The notes: generated by a model not told the origin, from the letters alone. A stretch of DNA of 64,000 nucleotides from Hibiscus mutabilis (GCA_019671005.1 CM033752.1:6014001-6078000); one strand, 5' to 3'; positions 11,526 through 23,500 are shown, counted from the first letter of the stretch. A program made the numbers and translations.

Positions 11526-11888
11526 CATTGGACCATATCATATTGTCAATAGAGTTTGGCATGTTTCTTATCAGCTTGAGTTACCTCCCCAGCTTAGTCG
11601 TATTCATGATTTTTTCACATGTCTATACTGAGGCGATACCATCCAGATCCGAACCACGTCATTTAGGTTTATGATGTGGAGTTAAGGCTAGATTTATCGT
11701 ATGAGGAGGAGCCTATGCAGATCTTAGGTTTTGATGAAAGAGTTTTGAGGAATAGGCACATTCTATGGTTAAGATCCAGTGGAGTAACCGTAGCCCTGCA
11801 GAAGCCACCTGAGAGACTGAAGAATCTATGAGAGAGCAGTTTTCGCACCTGTTCAATCCAGGTAAATTTCGAGGACGAAATTTCTTTT
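11526..11888 (+). pseudogene. Integrase C-terminus/chromodomain region remnant
   Basis: Reading across stops gives RKGKLSPRFIGPYHIVNRV (integrase C-terminal GPY/F module) and YQLELPPQLSRIHDFF. Downstream, ILWLRSSGVTVALQKPPERL resembles the degraded VKVLWRNH chromodomain segment. Chromodomains of chromoviruses steer integration toward marked chromatin. This copy is dead. Confidence 0.7.
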
Positions 11889-11902
11889 AAGGGGATGAGA
11901 GT
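11889..11902 (+). other. Polypurine tract
   Basis: AAGGGGATGAGAG lies immediately before the 3' LTR start TGTAACACCC and primes plus-strand cDNA in this family. Confidence 0.8.
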
Positions 11903-14577
11903 TGTAACACCCTTGTTGTAAAAAAATTAATGAACTTGGGGTATTGCAGCCAAAAGGGTTTGAACCCATAACCTTGGCTGCATGAGCATGAAGGGTAACC
12001 AATTGAGCTAAAGCTCATATCTGATATGAGTTTGTGAAATTTAATTAAAATCCTTTTTAATTCGCTATATTAGAAATATTAAAAAAATCAATTTGACTCA
12101 TCATTTCCATTTTTGGTTTGAATTAAATAAACCTAGAGTTTCCCTAAAAACTCCCTCACCTCTATTTCGGCCACCCCTTTTGATCTAGCTAACCATCGCG
12201 GCGTGGCCATCACCGCCGCCACCACCTTGTTCCCTTCGCTGGCCGATCAAAAACCACAAGGCCACTCACTCAACCGTCGCTGTTACCGCCCGAAATCATC
12301 GTATTTAAGTTCGACAAACCTAAGGTTTTAAACGCATTCAAACCGTCGTCGTTTTTTGCTATCACTGACCTTCATTCGAGGTTCTACCGCCGCAGCTACC
12401 TCTCTCGCGACAAGACGATCCTGAACAAAGCCACCGATCATCCAACTGACGTTGTTCAACCCTTTGCTGGAGTTAAGCCGATTTAGGTAAGAAAGGTATG
12501 CTTCGACCATATTTCGAGTTGTTTTCATGAGTTTTCGGGTAAAATTTGAGTTATGGGATTGAATCCTGCCAAGATTGAGCATATTGGACCCTTTTCCAAC
12601 CATTTTGGCCGCACGCGCCGCTCGGGGCGATTTTCGACCGCCCTGGACGGTGACCGTGGTGAACCGGGCCTGAACCGGTTCTGTCCTAAACCAATATTAA
12701 GCTGAACCGTCTGAACCAACCCATTGACCAGATCTGACCTAACCCGTTGATCGAGTTAACTCGGTGAGTCAACCCGGTCGAGTTAACTTAGTGAGTTGAC
12801 CCGACCGAGTCAACTCACTCGAGTTAAATCGTTAACCGCTGACATCAATGTTGAAAGATGACATCATCATTGACTGTTGACTGATGACGTCAGCATGACA
12901 TCAATGTTGACTTTGACTGCTAACGTCAGCATTGACTTTGACCCAAAAAGTAAAAATTCTCAAAAACCCTTATTTTATGTTTTTCGACGTCCTGGGTCCA
13001 TTTTTGAAGTCGGTTTATTGAAATTAGAACCCGAAAGTCTTCAAATCGAACCGTGAACCCAAGCTTGAGTTTGCATTCAATTATTCAGTTAAAGTGAATT
13101 TCTAATAAGGACTGATGTTGGAAATTGGTAATTGAAGGTTTTGACACGTCTTTAATTTGAGAGGTTGAAGGATGTCGAATCAAAGCTCAAGAATGTTCGA
13201 ATGGAGTATCCTGACGCAACTAGTATAGCCTAAGTCCAAGTAATACACTACTACCTCTAGTATGCTTGATGATATAAGTTGGTGTATGACTAACGCATGA
13301 AATCATTTTGGGTATGCCATTGATTTCCGATTAAGGCATAACCTTGAAAATAAAGGAATGGTAATTATTACAATCCAAGTACTCGAATAATAAATTGAGG
13401 AATCTTATGGATCCACGAGTTCGGTAGTAATTAATAGGGCAGTTAATATGCAATTTTTGGATGTCAGTTATTAAGAAGTAAATTTCATATTGCTTGGACT
13501 TAAGAAATGACAAAAGCACCCTTGACATGTAAAATGACTAAATTACCCCTGAAATGAAATAGAATGACAGAGAACAATTGTGATTTAAGAAAAACAAACT
13601 GATTTATCTAAAATTTTCTAAACTACTTGATTAAATCATGGTAATAAGATTCAAACCCCTGTTGATGAAAATATTTGGATTCCCATGAATTTTGAATAAA
13701 TCTTTGAGGGGAAATTTATGGGAAACTTTTTGTATATTGGATTAATTAAATTGTCAGGAAATACGGGATTGATATTAATGACTGAAATGAGTGAGAGAAT
13801 TAATAATACGAATTTGGTCGAATTGAAAAATGTCCAAAATATACTCGAGTTTGAAATTTCTAAATTAATTAAAATGACGGACATGCCCTTGAGTCCAAAA
13901 ATAAATGGATGGGTTGGAAGAACAGAAAGGACCAAGATGGCTGAATTAACGTCAAGTGCGTTAATGATTGAAATACCCTCATAACTAAAGATAAGCGGAA
14001 GATTAGAAAATCATGAAAATTCTGAAACCCTCTAGTTCAATTCATGTAACCTAACTTCTTCCTGATTTTTTTCTTTGAACCATAGACATTTGGTCTGGTA
14101 TTCGAGTATTCAAATTCAGGGTGATTCTGCTACATTCATATCATATCTAGAATCTATTTTAACCATGTTCAACATCGTAGTTTTATGATTAGCCACGTGT
14201 CTGCTTGTGCATATAGCATCTTTTGGTAGTTCTGTATTACTGAGCTTTCCCAAGCTCACTTTGTTTTACCATTGCAGGTTAAAAAAATTCGATCATGGAT
14301 CTATGACCGATATCAGTTTGGGAGTTCCCTTGGCGTTGCACGTGGAGTACGATACCTGTGTATTAGGGGGGCATGTATGTCACATTATATATATATGATT
14401 GAGTCTGGTTTTCAGTTATATATAAACGAAATTTTAATATGGTTTAACATAATTTTTATTTTACATTTTTTAATGTATTTTAAGAATTTTCTTTTAATAT
14501 TATTGTGGGTCGCTTCGGTGACCCGAATGTGACCTCCTAAATTAGGCATTCCGCATAGGCGGGTTTAAGGGGTTGTA
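11903..14577 (+). repeat. 3' LTR, shortened (about 2.7 kb)
   Basis: It starts TGTAACACCC and ends GGGGTTGTA (expected TTACA). It is collinear with the 5' LTR except for one deletion of about 1.16 kb at 14020, equivalent to 8000-9166 of the 5' copy. Many differences between the LTRs are transitions. Confidence 0.87.
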
Positions 14578-14582
14578 CTTGC
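14578..14582. repeat. Target-site duplication (right), CTTGC
   Basis: Partner of 5886-5890. The RING-H2 coding sequence resumes at the next base. Confidence 0.88.
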
Positions 14583-14669
14583 TCACATGTATTCCATGGC
14601 GATTGTATTGTTAGTTGGCTTGGTATTAGTAACTTTTGTCCAACATGTCGGTTTCAGTTGCCTAATTAG
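14583..14669 (+). pseudogene. RING-H2 finger gene, 3' part (split by LTR element)
   Basis: Immediately after the duplicated target CTTGC, the sequence reads SHVFHGDCIVSWLGISNF then CPTCRFQLPN and a TAG stop. It supplies His4, His5, Cys6, Cys7 and Cys8 of the RING-H2 domain begun at 5696-5890, in the matching phase (TGC completes in the target duplication, TCA starts this part). The frame carries no further lesion, so the transposon insertion seems to be the main break. RING-H2 proteins of this size act with E2 enzymes to ubiquitinate targets; the substrate is unknown. Confidence 0.82.
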
Positions 14670-17042
14670 TTTATAATTTATGTGGGGTTTTATTATTAGT
14701 AGTAACTTTATTTTCTGCGTGGATGTTGGAAGAAAGTGAAATTAATAGAAAATAGGGGATGTTATGAAATGAGAATATGGAGATTGGAGAATGGTTTAGT
14801 TTGTCTATTGAAGTGTTTAGTAGTTTTATTACTATTAGAGGTTTAGAGGTTTTTAGTACAAGGTTTTTAATTTACGTTTTATGTTTAGAATTTATAATTT
14901 ATAGATTAAAACTTAAATACTAACATCTAAACCTTAAATTCTAACCATAAATCATAAATTCGAATCACAAAACTTAAATTCAAAACCCTTTTACTAAAAC
15001 TTCTAAATCCTAAATTGGGTCCCTAAACCCTAAAACTAAATACGCTTTCATTTTTATCTCTAGTGCATGAGATACTATATATGTTATTCACCAAATTAAA
15101 ATTTAGGGTCAACCACATATATAATCCTTTAATTATAAAGATGGTTCTATTTTAACTGTCGAGTTATTAATTTTGTTAAGCATGTTGCTTAATTATTTAA
15201 ATCAAGTCTTTGATCGTTAAAAGTTAACATACATATTGTCGTGATAGTAAAATAAATTTAGATGTATATATTAATTTATTATCTATGAAATTATATTTTG
15301 AATACTAATTTTATTAATTATTAAATTTATAAATTAATTTTTTATTTATGAAATTATTTTTTAATTCTATTAGTTAATCAAATATATGTTATTTAGAGAT
15401 TTTTTTATAATTATCAAGGACAAAATAGTCTTTACAAACCTTTTATCCAAACCTCTAACTCAGAAAGCTCCTAAAAGGAGTTTTTCAAGACAAGAGGTTT
15501 CACCTCAATCCGCTATTACAATCTTCTATTAACCAAACATCCAAATTAAAATTGACTAGTCAAACCTCTAAAAATGCTTCAAGCCTCTACTTTTAGCTCA
15601 AAAAGCTATTTAACAAACATGGACATAAGTTTACATTGACCTTGTTACTTACACACTTTATCAATTTGGTGTTGACTTTAATTTAATACAATAAGGGATT
15701 TCAAACTTAGGTGGGCCGGAAAGATAAGGTGTGCTTGGCCATGCCCCGGATGAATTACAAAACAATTTGTTGAGGTCAGAGACGAAACTATATGTAAGGT
15801 CAGTTTAGCATTGCTTTTGAAAAGTGATTTTAAAAGTGCTGTCAGAAAGAGATTTTGAAAAGCGGTTTTAAAATGTTAGTTGTAAGATTTTAATGTTAGG
15901 CATTGTTGTAAAAAAGTACTTTTGAAAAGATAAAATATTCATTTTAGACATGATATTGTAAATTAAAAATAAATGAAGGTACGTGATGGTTTATTGTTTA
16001 TTTTATTTAAAATATTAAATTATTAATACTATTTTAATATTAATTTTTAATATATTATTTTAATATATTATTTATCCCAGTATTAATGTATTATTTATCC
16101 TTTTAAGTGATTAATATAAATTATTTTTGGTAAAAATTTTAAAAAAATAGTATTTACTGATTGTAATTGTAAATAATAAATATATAAACACTTCACCTAG
16201 AAAAAAATTGAAAGTATTTAGAGTGAAAAGACAACAAAAGTGTTGGAAACGTGATATAAAATACTAAGGGTCAAGGACAAAAGTGTAATTTGATTCAAAA
16301 CTAGCTTTTGGAAACGTAGAAGCTGAAAAAATCAGCTTCAGCGGTTAGTTCAGAACTATGGACGTAAAAGTAGTTTTACTTCCAGAAGTTACCCGTTCGG
16401 CACAATATTTGCGGTTGAAACTGAGCTTTTAGGCAAAAGTTGGTTTTGAACGCATTCTTGAAGGGACCGGTAGCGTGGGTGGGGCTGCCTCTCCTAAAAT
16501 TTTTGGGATAATTCATTTTAGGTCTTTTTTTTAAATATTGTTTAAATAAATTATTTGTCCCTTTTAATTTTTAGATTTAAAGGCTCGATAAACTCTTACC
16601 TCCCAAATCCTAACTCCGTCCCTAGTTAAGGTGAACATGACTTATCAATCAAATGCGTACTGTATGTGAATTGGAGCTCCGCAACTATACAGTGCAATTA
16701 ACAGCAATGTTATAAAAAGAAATAGCTTTTTTTTCAGCTTATATATCGCCAGTGATACAAGAAAGTTCCTATCGAAAGTAATGCATTTTTTTTTTCAGTC
16801 AACCAGTTATGTTGTTTTAAATCTAGGGGTCGATGTTGCTTCGGCATTTCGTATTTCTTGAGATCCCTTTGTTTGACACTTGCTTAGTGCATTTCCAGAT
16901 ATGGACATGGAGATATAATCCTCTAAGGACTCTCCAAAGACATGGAAATCTAAGAAAAACTTGAACATACCCGTGTTGGACATGTACCCCTATCCTACAT
17001 CCGCACCGGAGTAATATAAATAATGCATATTTGCTTGCTTTT
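14670..17042. other. AT-rich intergenic stretch with degenerate repeats
   Basis: It begins with the probable 3' UTR of the RING-H2 gene. 14870-15040 is a degenerate telomere-like block (CCTAAA/CCTAAACCC words). 15780-16480 begins and ends with TTTAGCATTGCTTTTGAAAA- and GGCACAATATTTGCGGTTG-like segments, reminiscent of hAT-type MITEs that start near a run of AAGTGCTTTT words, but I cannot fix ends or a target duplication. No gene is seen. Confidence 0.45.
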
Positions 17043-17047
17043 CTCTT
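17043..17047. repeat. Target-site duplication (left), CTCTT
   Basis: CTCTT precedes the LTR start TGTAACATGCC and matches 20062-20066. Confidence 0.8.
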
Positions 17048-17172
17048 TGTAACATGCCATTTCAGACAATCAAAACGTTGTAGTTTTGATGTCTAATTTT
17101 ATATTTTAATTTTGTTTAAACTGTGTCGTTTTAAGATTTTCTGTTGTATCATTTTGAATTTTGGGTTAAAAC
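17048..17172 (+). repeat. 5' LTR, truncated
   Basis: It matches the first part of the 3' LTR (shared CATTTCAGACAATCAAAACG, then TGTGTCGTTTT). Similarity ends near GTTAAAAC at 17165-17172, after which the gag-like frame starts almost at once. The LTR's second half, primer site and leader are therefore deleted. Confidence 0.8.
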
Positions 17173-17191
17173 TCGAAATCAAGCGGCGATA

Positions 17192-17620
17192 ATGGCGTTA
17201 GAGGCACGGACAACAGCAATGACAACAACGAACCAGACCCAATTGCCGGAGTGGAAACAGGAAATGAATAGGTTATAATCGGAGCTTAATCGACTGGAAA
17301 GCTCCATTGATGACAGGCTGGAGCAGTTTCGGGTACATAGGCTGGGGCATTTTAAGTTTATGCTCGAAAATGCGTTGGGCAAATCCATCGAATTCCCGAT
17401 CGAACCCACAGTCAACCATTCGCAAGGACTTCTAGGGCCAATACCAGTGCCCCAAACGAATGGGGATTTGGGGCTTGTGGTGGTAAACGAAACAAAAGAA
17501 GCCAAAGTGGCTGTGGAAACCAATGAAGAACCGAGAGAAGCTTTTATGGTTACATTGATGGCCGATAGTGTATCTAACATCAAGGTGTTTGAGGAAATGT
17601 CTGTGAGAACAGACAAATAA
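17192..17620 (+). pseudogene. Gag-like frame of the capturing element
   Basis: The frame starts MALEARTTAMTTTNQTQLPE and runs in one phase to the TAA at 17618-17620, with one internal stop (TAA near 17276) just before SELNRLESSIDDRLEQF. It is hydrophilic with short heptad-like stretches, in keeping with the N-terminus of plant retroelement gag, but no zinc knuckle or capsid motif is visible. The identity rests mainly on its position after the LTR. Confidence 0.5.
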
Positions 17621-17639
17621 GTTACTGGTCAAATGATCC

Positions 17640-19760
17640 ATGTTACCAAGGAAGTTGATTTTCAGAGTGATTATTGATCCTTCAAAAACTTTTGAGGCAG
17701 TGGATATAACAACAACTGTGTTGGATCAGAAAATGAAAAGCTATATTGAAGACAACAATGGGGCACATCAAGAAGAACAGCTTCCGAATGGTTATCTGAT
17801 GGGTATAGAAGATCCTTGCAATGACGGTAAGTACTCACTTGTTACTCAAAGGGGCTCATTTTTAGTCGACAATTGTTTAGGCCTATATGTGCTTCTCTGT
17901 AATTATAAACTTTTATCTGGAATTGTTGATGTTGATGACCTATATCTATTTAGATTGTTATTAATGGAGAATGAGGTGACTGAAGAAATTTGGATTATGG
18001 ATGAGTTGTACGCTTGTAAAAGGGTTGATGAAAAATATGTTAAATTTGGTAGTAATTTGGATGTTTTGACTGCCATGGGGGTGATTGCAGTAACCGAATG
18101 TGAAATTTCTAGAGTTGAGGATAAGAATGAGTATATAGGCTGCAATGATACATCTTGTATCTTTGGGATTGTTGCCATTTTCATTGGTGTGGAAGTTGCA
18201 AAGGAATCCACCCCAGTTTTGCTTCCGGTAAATTATAACGTAAGTGGAATTTCAACAAATCATCATGGGAAGCTGATTTCCGTCAGAGACGGTGATCCAA
18301 ATTCTTTGGTTCCTGGACTAAAGGCTATGGGAGAGGCAGAGATCAATAGTCTAGGGGTAGCTGAATATGATCTTATGAGAACTAATAGAGATGAATATTA
18401 TATGGTTGAAGTCTTGAAACATGGTAAAGTGTACAAGCCGGTGGTTGTTAGGGGCAGTGGAACTTGTGCATGTCTCTTCAAATCAAAAGTACAATTTGAC
18501 CATACTAGAGCTACGAGTGGTTGTGGGATGGAGTATGTACATGCGAAGAATCAAGCACTAAAGGAAGCTAGAGTTGTAAACCCCTCTTCATACGAGTTTT
18601 TCAAAGCTTCGATCAAGGATACATTTGAGAAATTGGGTGAACAAGGAAGGGGTACATCTATAAAGAAAGTTGAGCATCCACACATCCTTGAAGATCTTAA
18701 CAGTACACTTAAGAGTGGGAAGGATATAGTTTCCAACCTTGTTTCAGTTTTGCTTGCTACCGATCCTCGAATTGGTGGTGCCATTGATAATGATGCTTGA
18801 TACTTTAAAGAGGCTGATGATAGGGGTCTTAATTTGGATCCTGGTGATCTAGCGTATATAATCTACATGGATCGTCAAATAAGACAGTCTTCCTTGGTTA
18901 CTATTGATGGCCATGTATGGTATGTGTCTGCACAAATATATGCCGATGTTGATAATTCAGGTTTATGGATAGAAAATACAAGCTTCCAAACAGAGTTGAC
19001 TGATGGTTTAAGTGGTATGGGAACCAGTAACAAAAATGCTCTTGAAAAATTGCTTTCTCAGGATGGAAATGAGGTTGGATCAAAACAGAAACGAATAGAA
19101 GATAACATGTTTTTTGATGGAGCTATAACTGAAGATTTCTTAATTGAGATTGGTGAAGTTAAGTTGGGAAACAAAGCTGCCATGGAAAATGCTATTAAAG
19201 CTGCAAAAGCGTTTACAGCCATGGGGTGTAAGCACGTGGAAGCTGAAACCAAGTTCTTTGAAGAATGCCTTCAATATGGAGCTGAAAACAGTGAAAATTT
19301 TCTTGCCAAAGCAGCAGCTATTTATGGTGATGGTCGTAAACAAGTAGAGGAGCAAGAAGATTTAATCAAGCTGTTATCCCAACAGACTTTGAATTCATTG
19401 GGAGCAACAATCACCGGTGCTCTTTTAGAAGTTGCTGACGCATTAACTGTTGTAGAAACTCAACAGCAAAGATTTACTCTACAAAGACTTGTAGCTATGG
19501 TTGAAAAAGAAAAGACTTGCCAACAGAAAGTGGTTGCTATTCCTAATGAGATTGAAGATGACGTGCAATTACTTCCTCAGTTTTTATTATGTCGTGGGAG
19601 TTCAATTGATCTTGTGGATTTAAATGGAAGCATTAGTATCGGTTTATTCGTTGTGGCTGTGAGGAAAAGAGCAATGAGAAATGTTTGGTCAAACCATTTA
19701 AAGAAAAGCAATAATGATCCGATGTTGCTCAAGAATGTTTCTTCGAAGACCCTTGGCTGA
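17640..19760 (+). pseudogene. Chimeric long ORF: unknown + ATP-citrate lyase B-like + SH3P-like
   Basis: One phase is open from ATG 17640 to TGA 19758-19760 except for a single TGA at 18798-18800. Residues 1 to about 245 are unrecognised. About 18380-18830 resembles the plant ATP-citrate lyase B subunit: RDEYYMVEVLKHGK, SGTCACLFKSKVQF, AKNQALKEA, SSYEFFKASIKDTFEKLGEQ, GGAIDNDA then, after the stop, YFKEADDRGL. The stop stands where the family has Arg, so CGA became TGA. Within this piece about 70 family residues are skipped at a GK pair. About 19190-19540 resembles the SH3P1/SH3P2 BAR-type region: QYGAENSENFLAKAAAIYGD, then QQQRFTLQRLVAMVEKEK, again with an internal skip. The remainder (18840-19140, 19560-19760) is unrecognised. 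Lyase or membrane-binding activity is implausible. The intact phase across fragments suggests that it was once translated or assembled under frame constraint. Confidence 0.72.
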
Positions 19761-19799
19761 TTGTCTTTTTATTTAATCCTTGAGGACAAGGATTATTTC

Positions 19800-19812
19800 G
19801 AGGGGGAAGTTC
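19800..19812 (+). other. Polypurine tract of the capturing element
   Basis: GAGGGGGAAG directly before the 3' LTR; the preceding CTTGAGGACAAG word is common at the gypsy gag-pol end. Confidence 0.75.
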
Positions 19813-20061
19813 TGTAACGTGCCATTTCAGACAATCAAAACGTTGTAGTTTTGGTGTCTAATTTTATGTTTTAGTTTTAGTATTTCTTTGCTGTGTCGTT
19901 TTGTATTTTAAGTTAAAACCCCAATCAGATTAGTTTTTTGAGTATCGAATGAATGAATGAAAATACCTCGTCTTCTCTAAATTTCTCTATTATGCCGTCT
20001 CCCCTTGCTCCTCTATCTTCTCCTTCATTTTAATTCTTCTTCTTTAATTTGTTCTCTTACA
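19813..20061 (+). repeat. 3' LTR (249 bp)
   Basis: It begins TGTAACGTGCC and ends TTCTCTTACA, followed by the CTCTT duplication. Confidence 0.82.
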
Positions 20062-20066
20062 CTCTT
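20062..20066. repeat. Target-site duplication (right), CTCTT
   Basis: Partner of 17043-17047. The stretch from here to 20592 holds no gene and probably includes the 3' UTR of the minus-strand NET2-like gene. Confidence 0.8.
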
Positions 20067-20592
20067 CAGTACAGCAATCGGAAAATTCTCTTCATTTTTA
20101 GGTATTTTTTGAAATCCTTACAATATTGAACTCAATCCAACCTTTTACTTGTCTACCTCTTTCTTCTGGGGCAATTAAAGGGAAAACCTTAAACTTTTTG
20201 TAGACTTGAATCTAGCAGTATCTTTGATTTCAAATATCGAGTAACTAATCCTGTTGGACGGTGTAAAGATCAATGTTAAGCATTTTTAGTATCAAGTTGT
20301 TTAATTTATTAGCTCGTAAACGCAACGGACATTAATAAACATTCAATTTTCTAGCAACAGAAATGGTTTTGCAGAATCTCAAGGCATCAATGAGTTTCCT
20401 TGTATTTCATGTCCTAACTAGCACTTAAAAGTTGAAGCCTCAAAACATGTTTTTCACAGTTCACAAACAAAACGAGAAAATGAAAACCGCTGCATTCTGC
20501 GAGAGTATCACTAAAAGGAAGACAGAAACTTTAAGAAAATGGGGGCAAAAGACTTTATAGAATAAGCTTACACAGGCAACCAATCCGTTTAC

Positions 20593-23500
20593 CTATGTCT
20601 TGCTACTTGCTGATCTTGAACTACTGAACTTCCGATGCAGTGTAGGGTGTACATAGGAAAATATCGATGCCTTTTGCTTCTTTGGTTTGGCACCAAAGAT
20701 AAATGACCTCAAAGGGACCCCAGACGGACTACGTGACTCATGCATTTGGCTACTAGGATGGCTCTTTGATCCAGAATGTTCCAAGTCTTCAGTCAACTTT
20801 CTCAAACTTCTCTCAATTCCAATCTGCAGTGCTGTAACACGATCGAAACTAGCTTGCAGTTATCTGCAACTTTGTTATTCTCTTGTTTCATGTTCAAAAT
20901 CTCACCTCGGAATTTCACTGCTTGGTAACTTGTGAAGCTAAAGTCATCATCTTCAGCACTTGCTTTCAAAGCCTTCGTTATTTCTTCTTCAATTTCACAC
21001 AAAGATGAAAACCGCTTCTTCAGCTCTTCTTTCAGTAAAACACTGTTTTCCACCCAGAGATTCAATTCGTTATGCATTTCTGTCAGAGGTTTGTATAATG
21101 GTCGCACATCTGATTTTTGTGTACATATTTTAGGGATACTCTCCTCGTGCTTTTGTCTTTCCGCAAGTTTTGATACCTTGGACGCTAAATCTTTCACACC
21201 ATTTTCAAGTTTCTGCACCTCATGAAATATAGTGCTGAATCTAAACCAGAATTCCAAGTTCTCTTCTAGAAGTCCATCAATGTTCATCCTGAACTTTTCC
21301 TCCATTGCTGAAGTAGCTAGAGACTGGTTAATTAGCGTCAGTCCAACATTTTCATCCTCTAGTGGCGGTGTTGTTGAGGTTTCAGTCGCTACTGGTTTCT
21401 CCAAATCAGTACTGTTGTTTTCATCCATGCTTGTTTGTAAAGGCTTAATTTATGACGTAAGGATCGAATCTCTTCATCTTTCATGGAAATAGTGCTCTTC
21501 AGTTCCTTTAGCTGCAACATAATCTCAAACAGGATATTCTGGTCATTTGCCTCTACTTCCACGAGCCTCTTTTTTGTGTCTTTGTATTTGCGAAGCGTTG
21601 TAGTATATTCTGTCAATAGATTCTTCTCTCTGTCTTCCATTCCTTTTGAGAACAACTGCTTCCAGTCTGGCTCATCTTCTTGCCATATTTCCTGTTCTTT
21701 TGATTCAACTTGGGAAAGAGCAGCCACTGTCAGCAAAGGAGCTTGCTTATCAACTTTGTCATCTGCTATCAAGTCTTCACATTTCTCTGAAGGCTTACAA
21801 GTTTCATGGTGAACACCTTCGTTTTTAGAAGTTTTAACAGAATCATGTTCTTCCGTGTCCTCTTCTAATTTCAGGTCCTCGATTGCTTTTGATTCCGCAT
21901 CCCCACCCTTTGTACAACAGTCAGAATGAACAAGTTTTTCTCCTTCCTCTTCTGAATCTTTTGGTAGTGCTACTTGAATCACGGAGTCCTCTTCTTTTGA
22001 TAATGAATCCGAGATCACAACCGTTACTTGTTTTGCAGACTGCAGATTTTTTAAGCCATTACTTGCGTTCAGATTCCTCTTCTCTTGTTCTTCAGACTCT
22101 TTCATGGATTGGACGTTAGTTGGAGAATTAGCCCTTTCCAATGCATTAGCTACACGAACTCCTTGCCTGCTTTCACTTCTTTCGGCGTTTTGTCAATATC
22201 ATCGATCTCTTCCTTTGATGATTTGGCTTCCACAGAAGAGCTCTTCTCTCTTTCAAGCTCCTCATCTAGCTTCATACTATGCACCTTCTGCGAAAGGTGA
22301 TCAAGATTACAACATGCTTCAGTAAAATAAGTTTGGAGATTGTTGTTGTGGTCTTCCAAATTCTGATTCAAATCCTGAACCGCGTGAAACTTCTCCTCCA
22401 TCTCCATTAGGTTGTTCTTCAAATCATTTTTTCCATCAACCAATGTGGCTTTATCCACTTCCAGGGTCTGAATCTAGGATTGAAGCTCGTCGGTCTCAGC
22501 TCTTAGTCTCTGGATAAGAGCTGTCTGAGATGAAATTGCATTTTCTAAACTGATTACCTTGTTCACGAGTTCATCAACCTTCTCTGCCATTTCTGTTACA
22601 CTCAAAGATTCAGAAAGGCCAACGTCAACTTGCTCCTTTATCTCTTGCCCTAAGGACTCCATGTCCTTTCTCTTTTTGGTAGTATCACCCGCTTCTTGTT
22701 TGAATATTTTGGACTTTTCTGTTACTATTCCTGATTTATCTCCATCAGACGGTTGTACCTGACCGGCTTCGTTTAAGAGAAAATTGTTCTCGAGAGAATC
22801 CAGTTTCTCCCTGGCATTCTTGATCTTCTTCTGCTCCACTTCTGCTTCCAAAACTGATCTCTCCTGCTTCTCCTGCAACCGAGTCAAAGTCTCTTTGCAT
22901 GATTGTAAAGCTGTCGCTACCATCACGGTTCGAGCTTCATCATCTTCAATGACCCTACCATCACCAAACTCGTCTTCCAAACTGTAAACTTCCTCTTGCA
23001 ATTCTTTTATCTCATCATCTATTTCCCTGTACTTTGCTAGCCCACTCTCATAAGAGACCTTAACAAACTCTTTTTCAGTCTGCAATACCATTCGTTTCTG
23101 AAGCCTGTGAATCTCCTCAAGTCCCCCAGCCTTGGCCAAACCAGACATAGGAGTTGCATTGGTAGCGGCTTTAGTTGGTCTCTTAGGTTCCGTTTTCTTT
23201 GTAGCTAATGTCATTAAACCCTTCAAATCTTTTACAGGACGGTCCAGAACCTCGGGGACATTGCCTTTAGTGTATGCAACAAACTTCTTTGAGAATGAAG
23301 GTGAACCATCTTCCTCTTCATCATCCATTATAAACTGAGCTTGCTCCGGACAAACAGAAGCAAGAGTGTCGTGTGGTCGTACCGTTCGGCCAAACCGCGG
23401 TAAGCTCTGTAAAATTCTTCCACAAATTGAATCAATTCAGGCCTCTTTTTGTAATACATTTCTGCTCTCTTGGCAAAGGAATCTCCATCTTCTTCAATGA

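Larger units (their letters stand above)
5891..14577 (+). mobile_element. Ty3/gypsy chromovirus-like element (Tekay/Del-like), internally deleted
   Basis: This is a complete insertion with 5' LTR 5891-9719, Met-tRNA primer site 9725-9736, a shortened internal region, polypurine tract 11889-11902, 3' LTR 11903-14577 and 5 bp target duplications. The internal region is only about 2.2 kb: leader sequence jumps straight to integrase, so gag, protease, RT and RNase H are deleted. The long LTRs, the A-box/B-box leader and the motif order at the 3' end are what I expect of the Tekay/Del chromovirus lineage. It cannot move on its own. Confidence 0.85.
17048..20061 (+). mobile_element. Non-autonomous LTR retroelement carrying host gene fragments
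   Basis: A 3.0 kb unit starts TGTAAC and ends TTACA, with CTCTT target duplications on both sides. The 3' LTR (19813-20061) is 249 bp; only the first 125 bp or so remain at the 5' end, and primer site and leader are missing. A polypurine tract precedes the 3' LTR. No protease, RT or integrase is present. The interior holds a broken gag-like frame and one long frame that includes sequence resembling ATP-citrate lyase B and an SH3P protein. It must have moved using another element's enzymes. Confidence 0.82.

Noticed and set aside
17179..17616. 145-residue minus-strand frame
   Set aside because: It is the antisense shadow of the gag-like frame of the capturing element.
21483..22325. Several plus-strand frames of 60-109 residues
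   Set aside because: They are antisense shadows of the NET2-like coding region.
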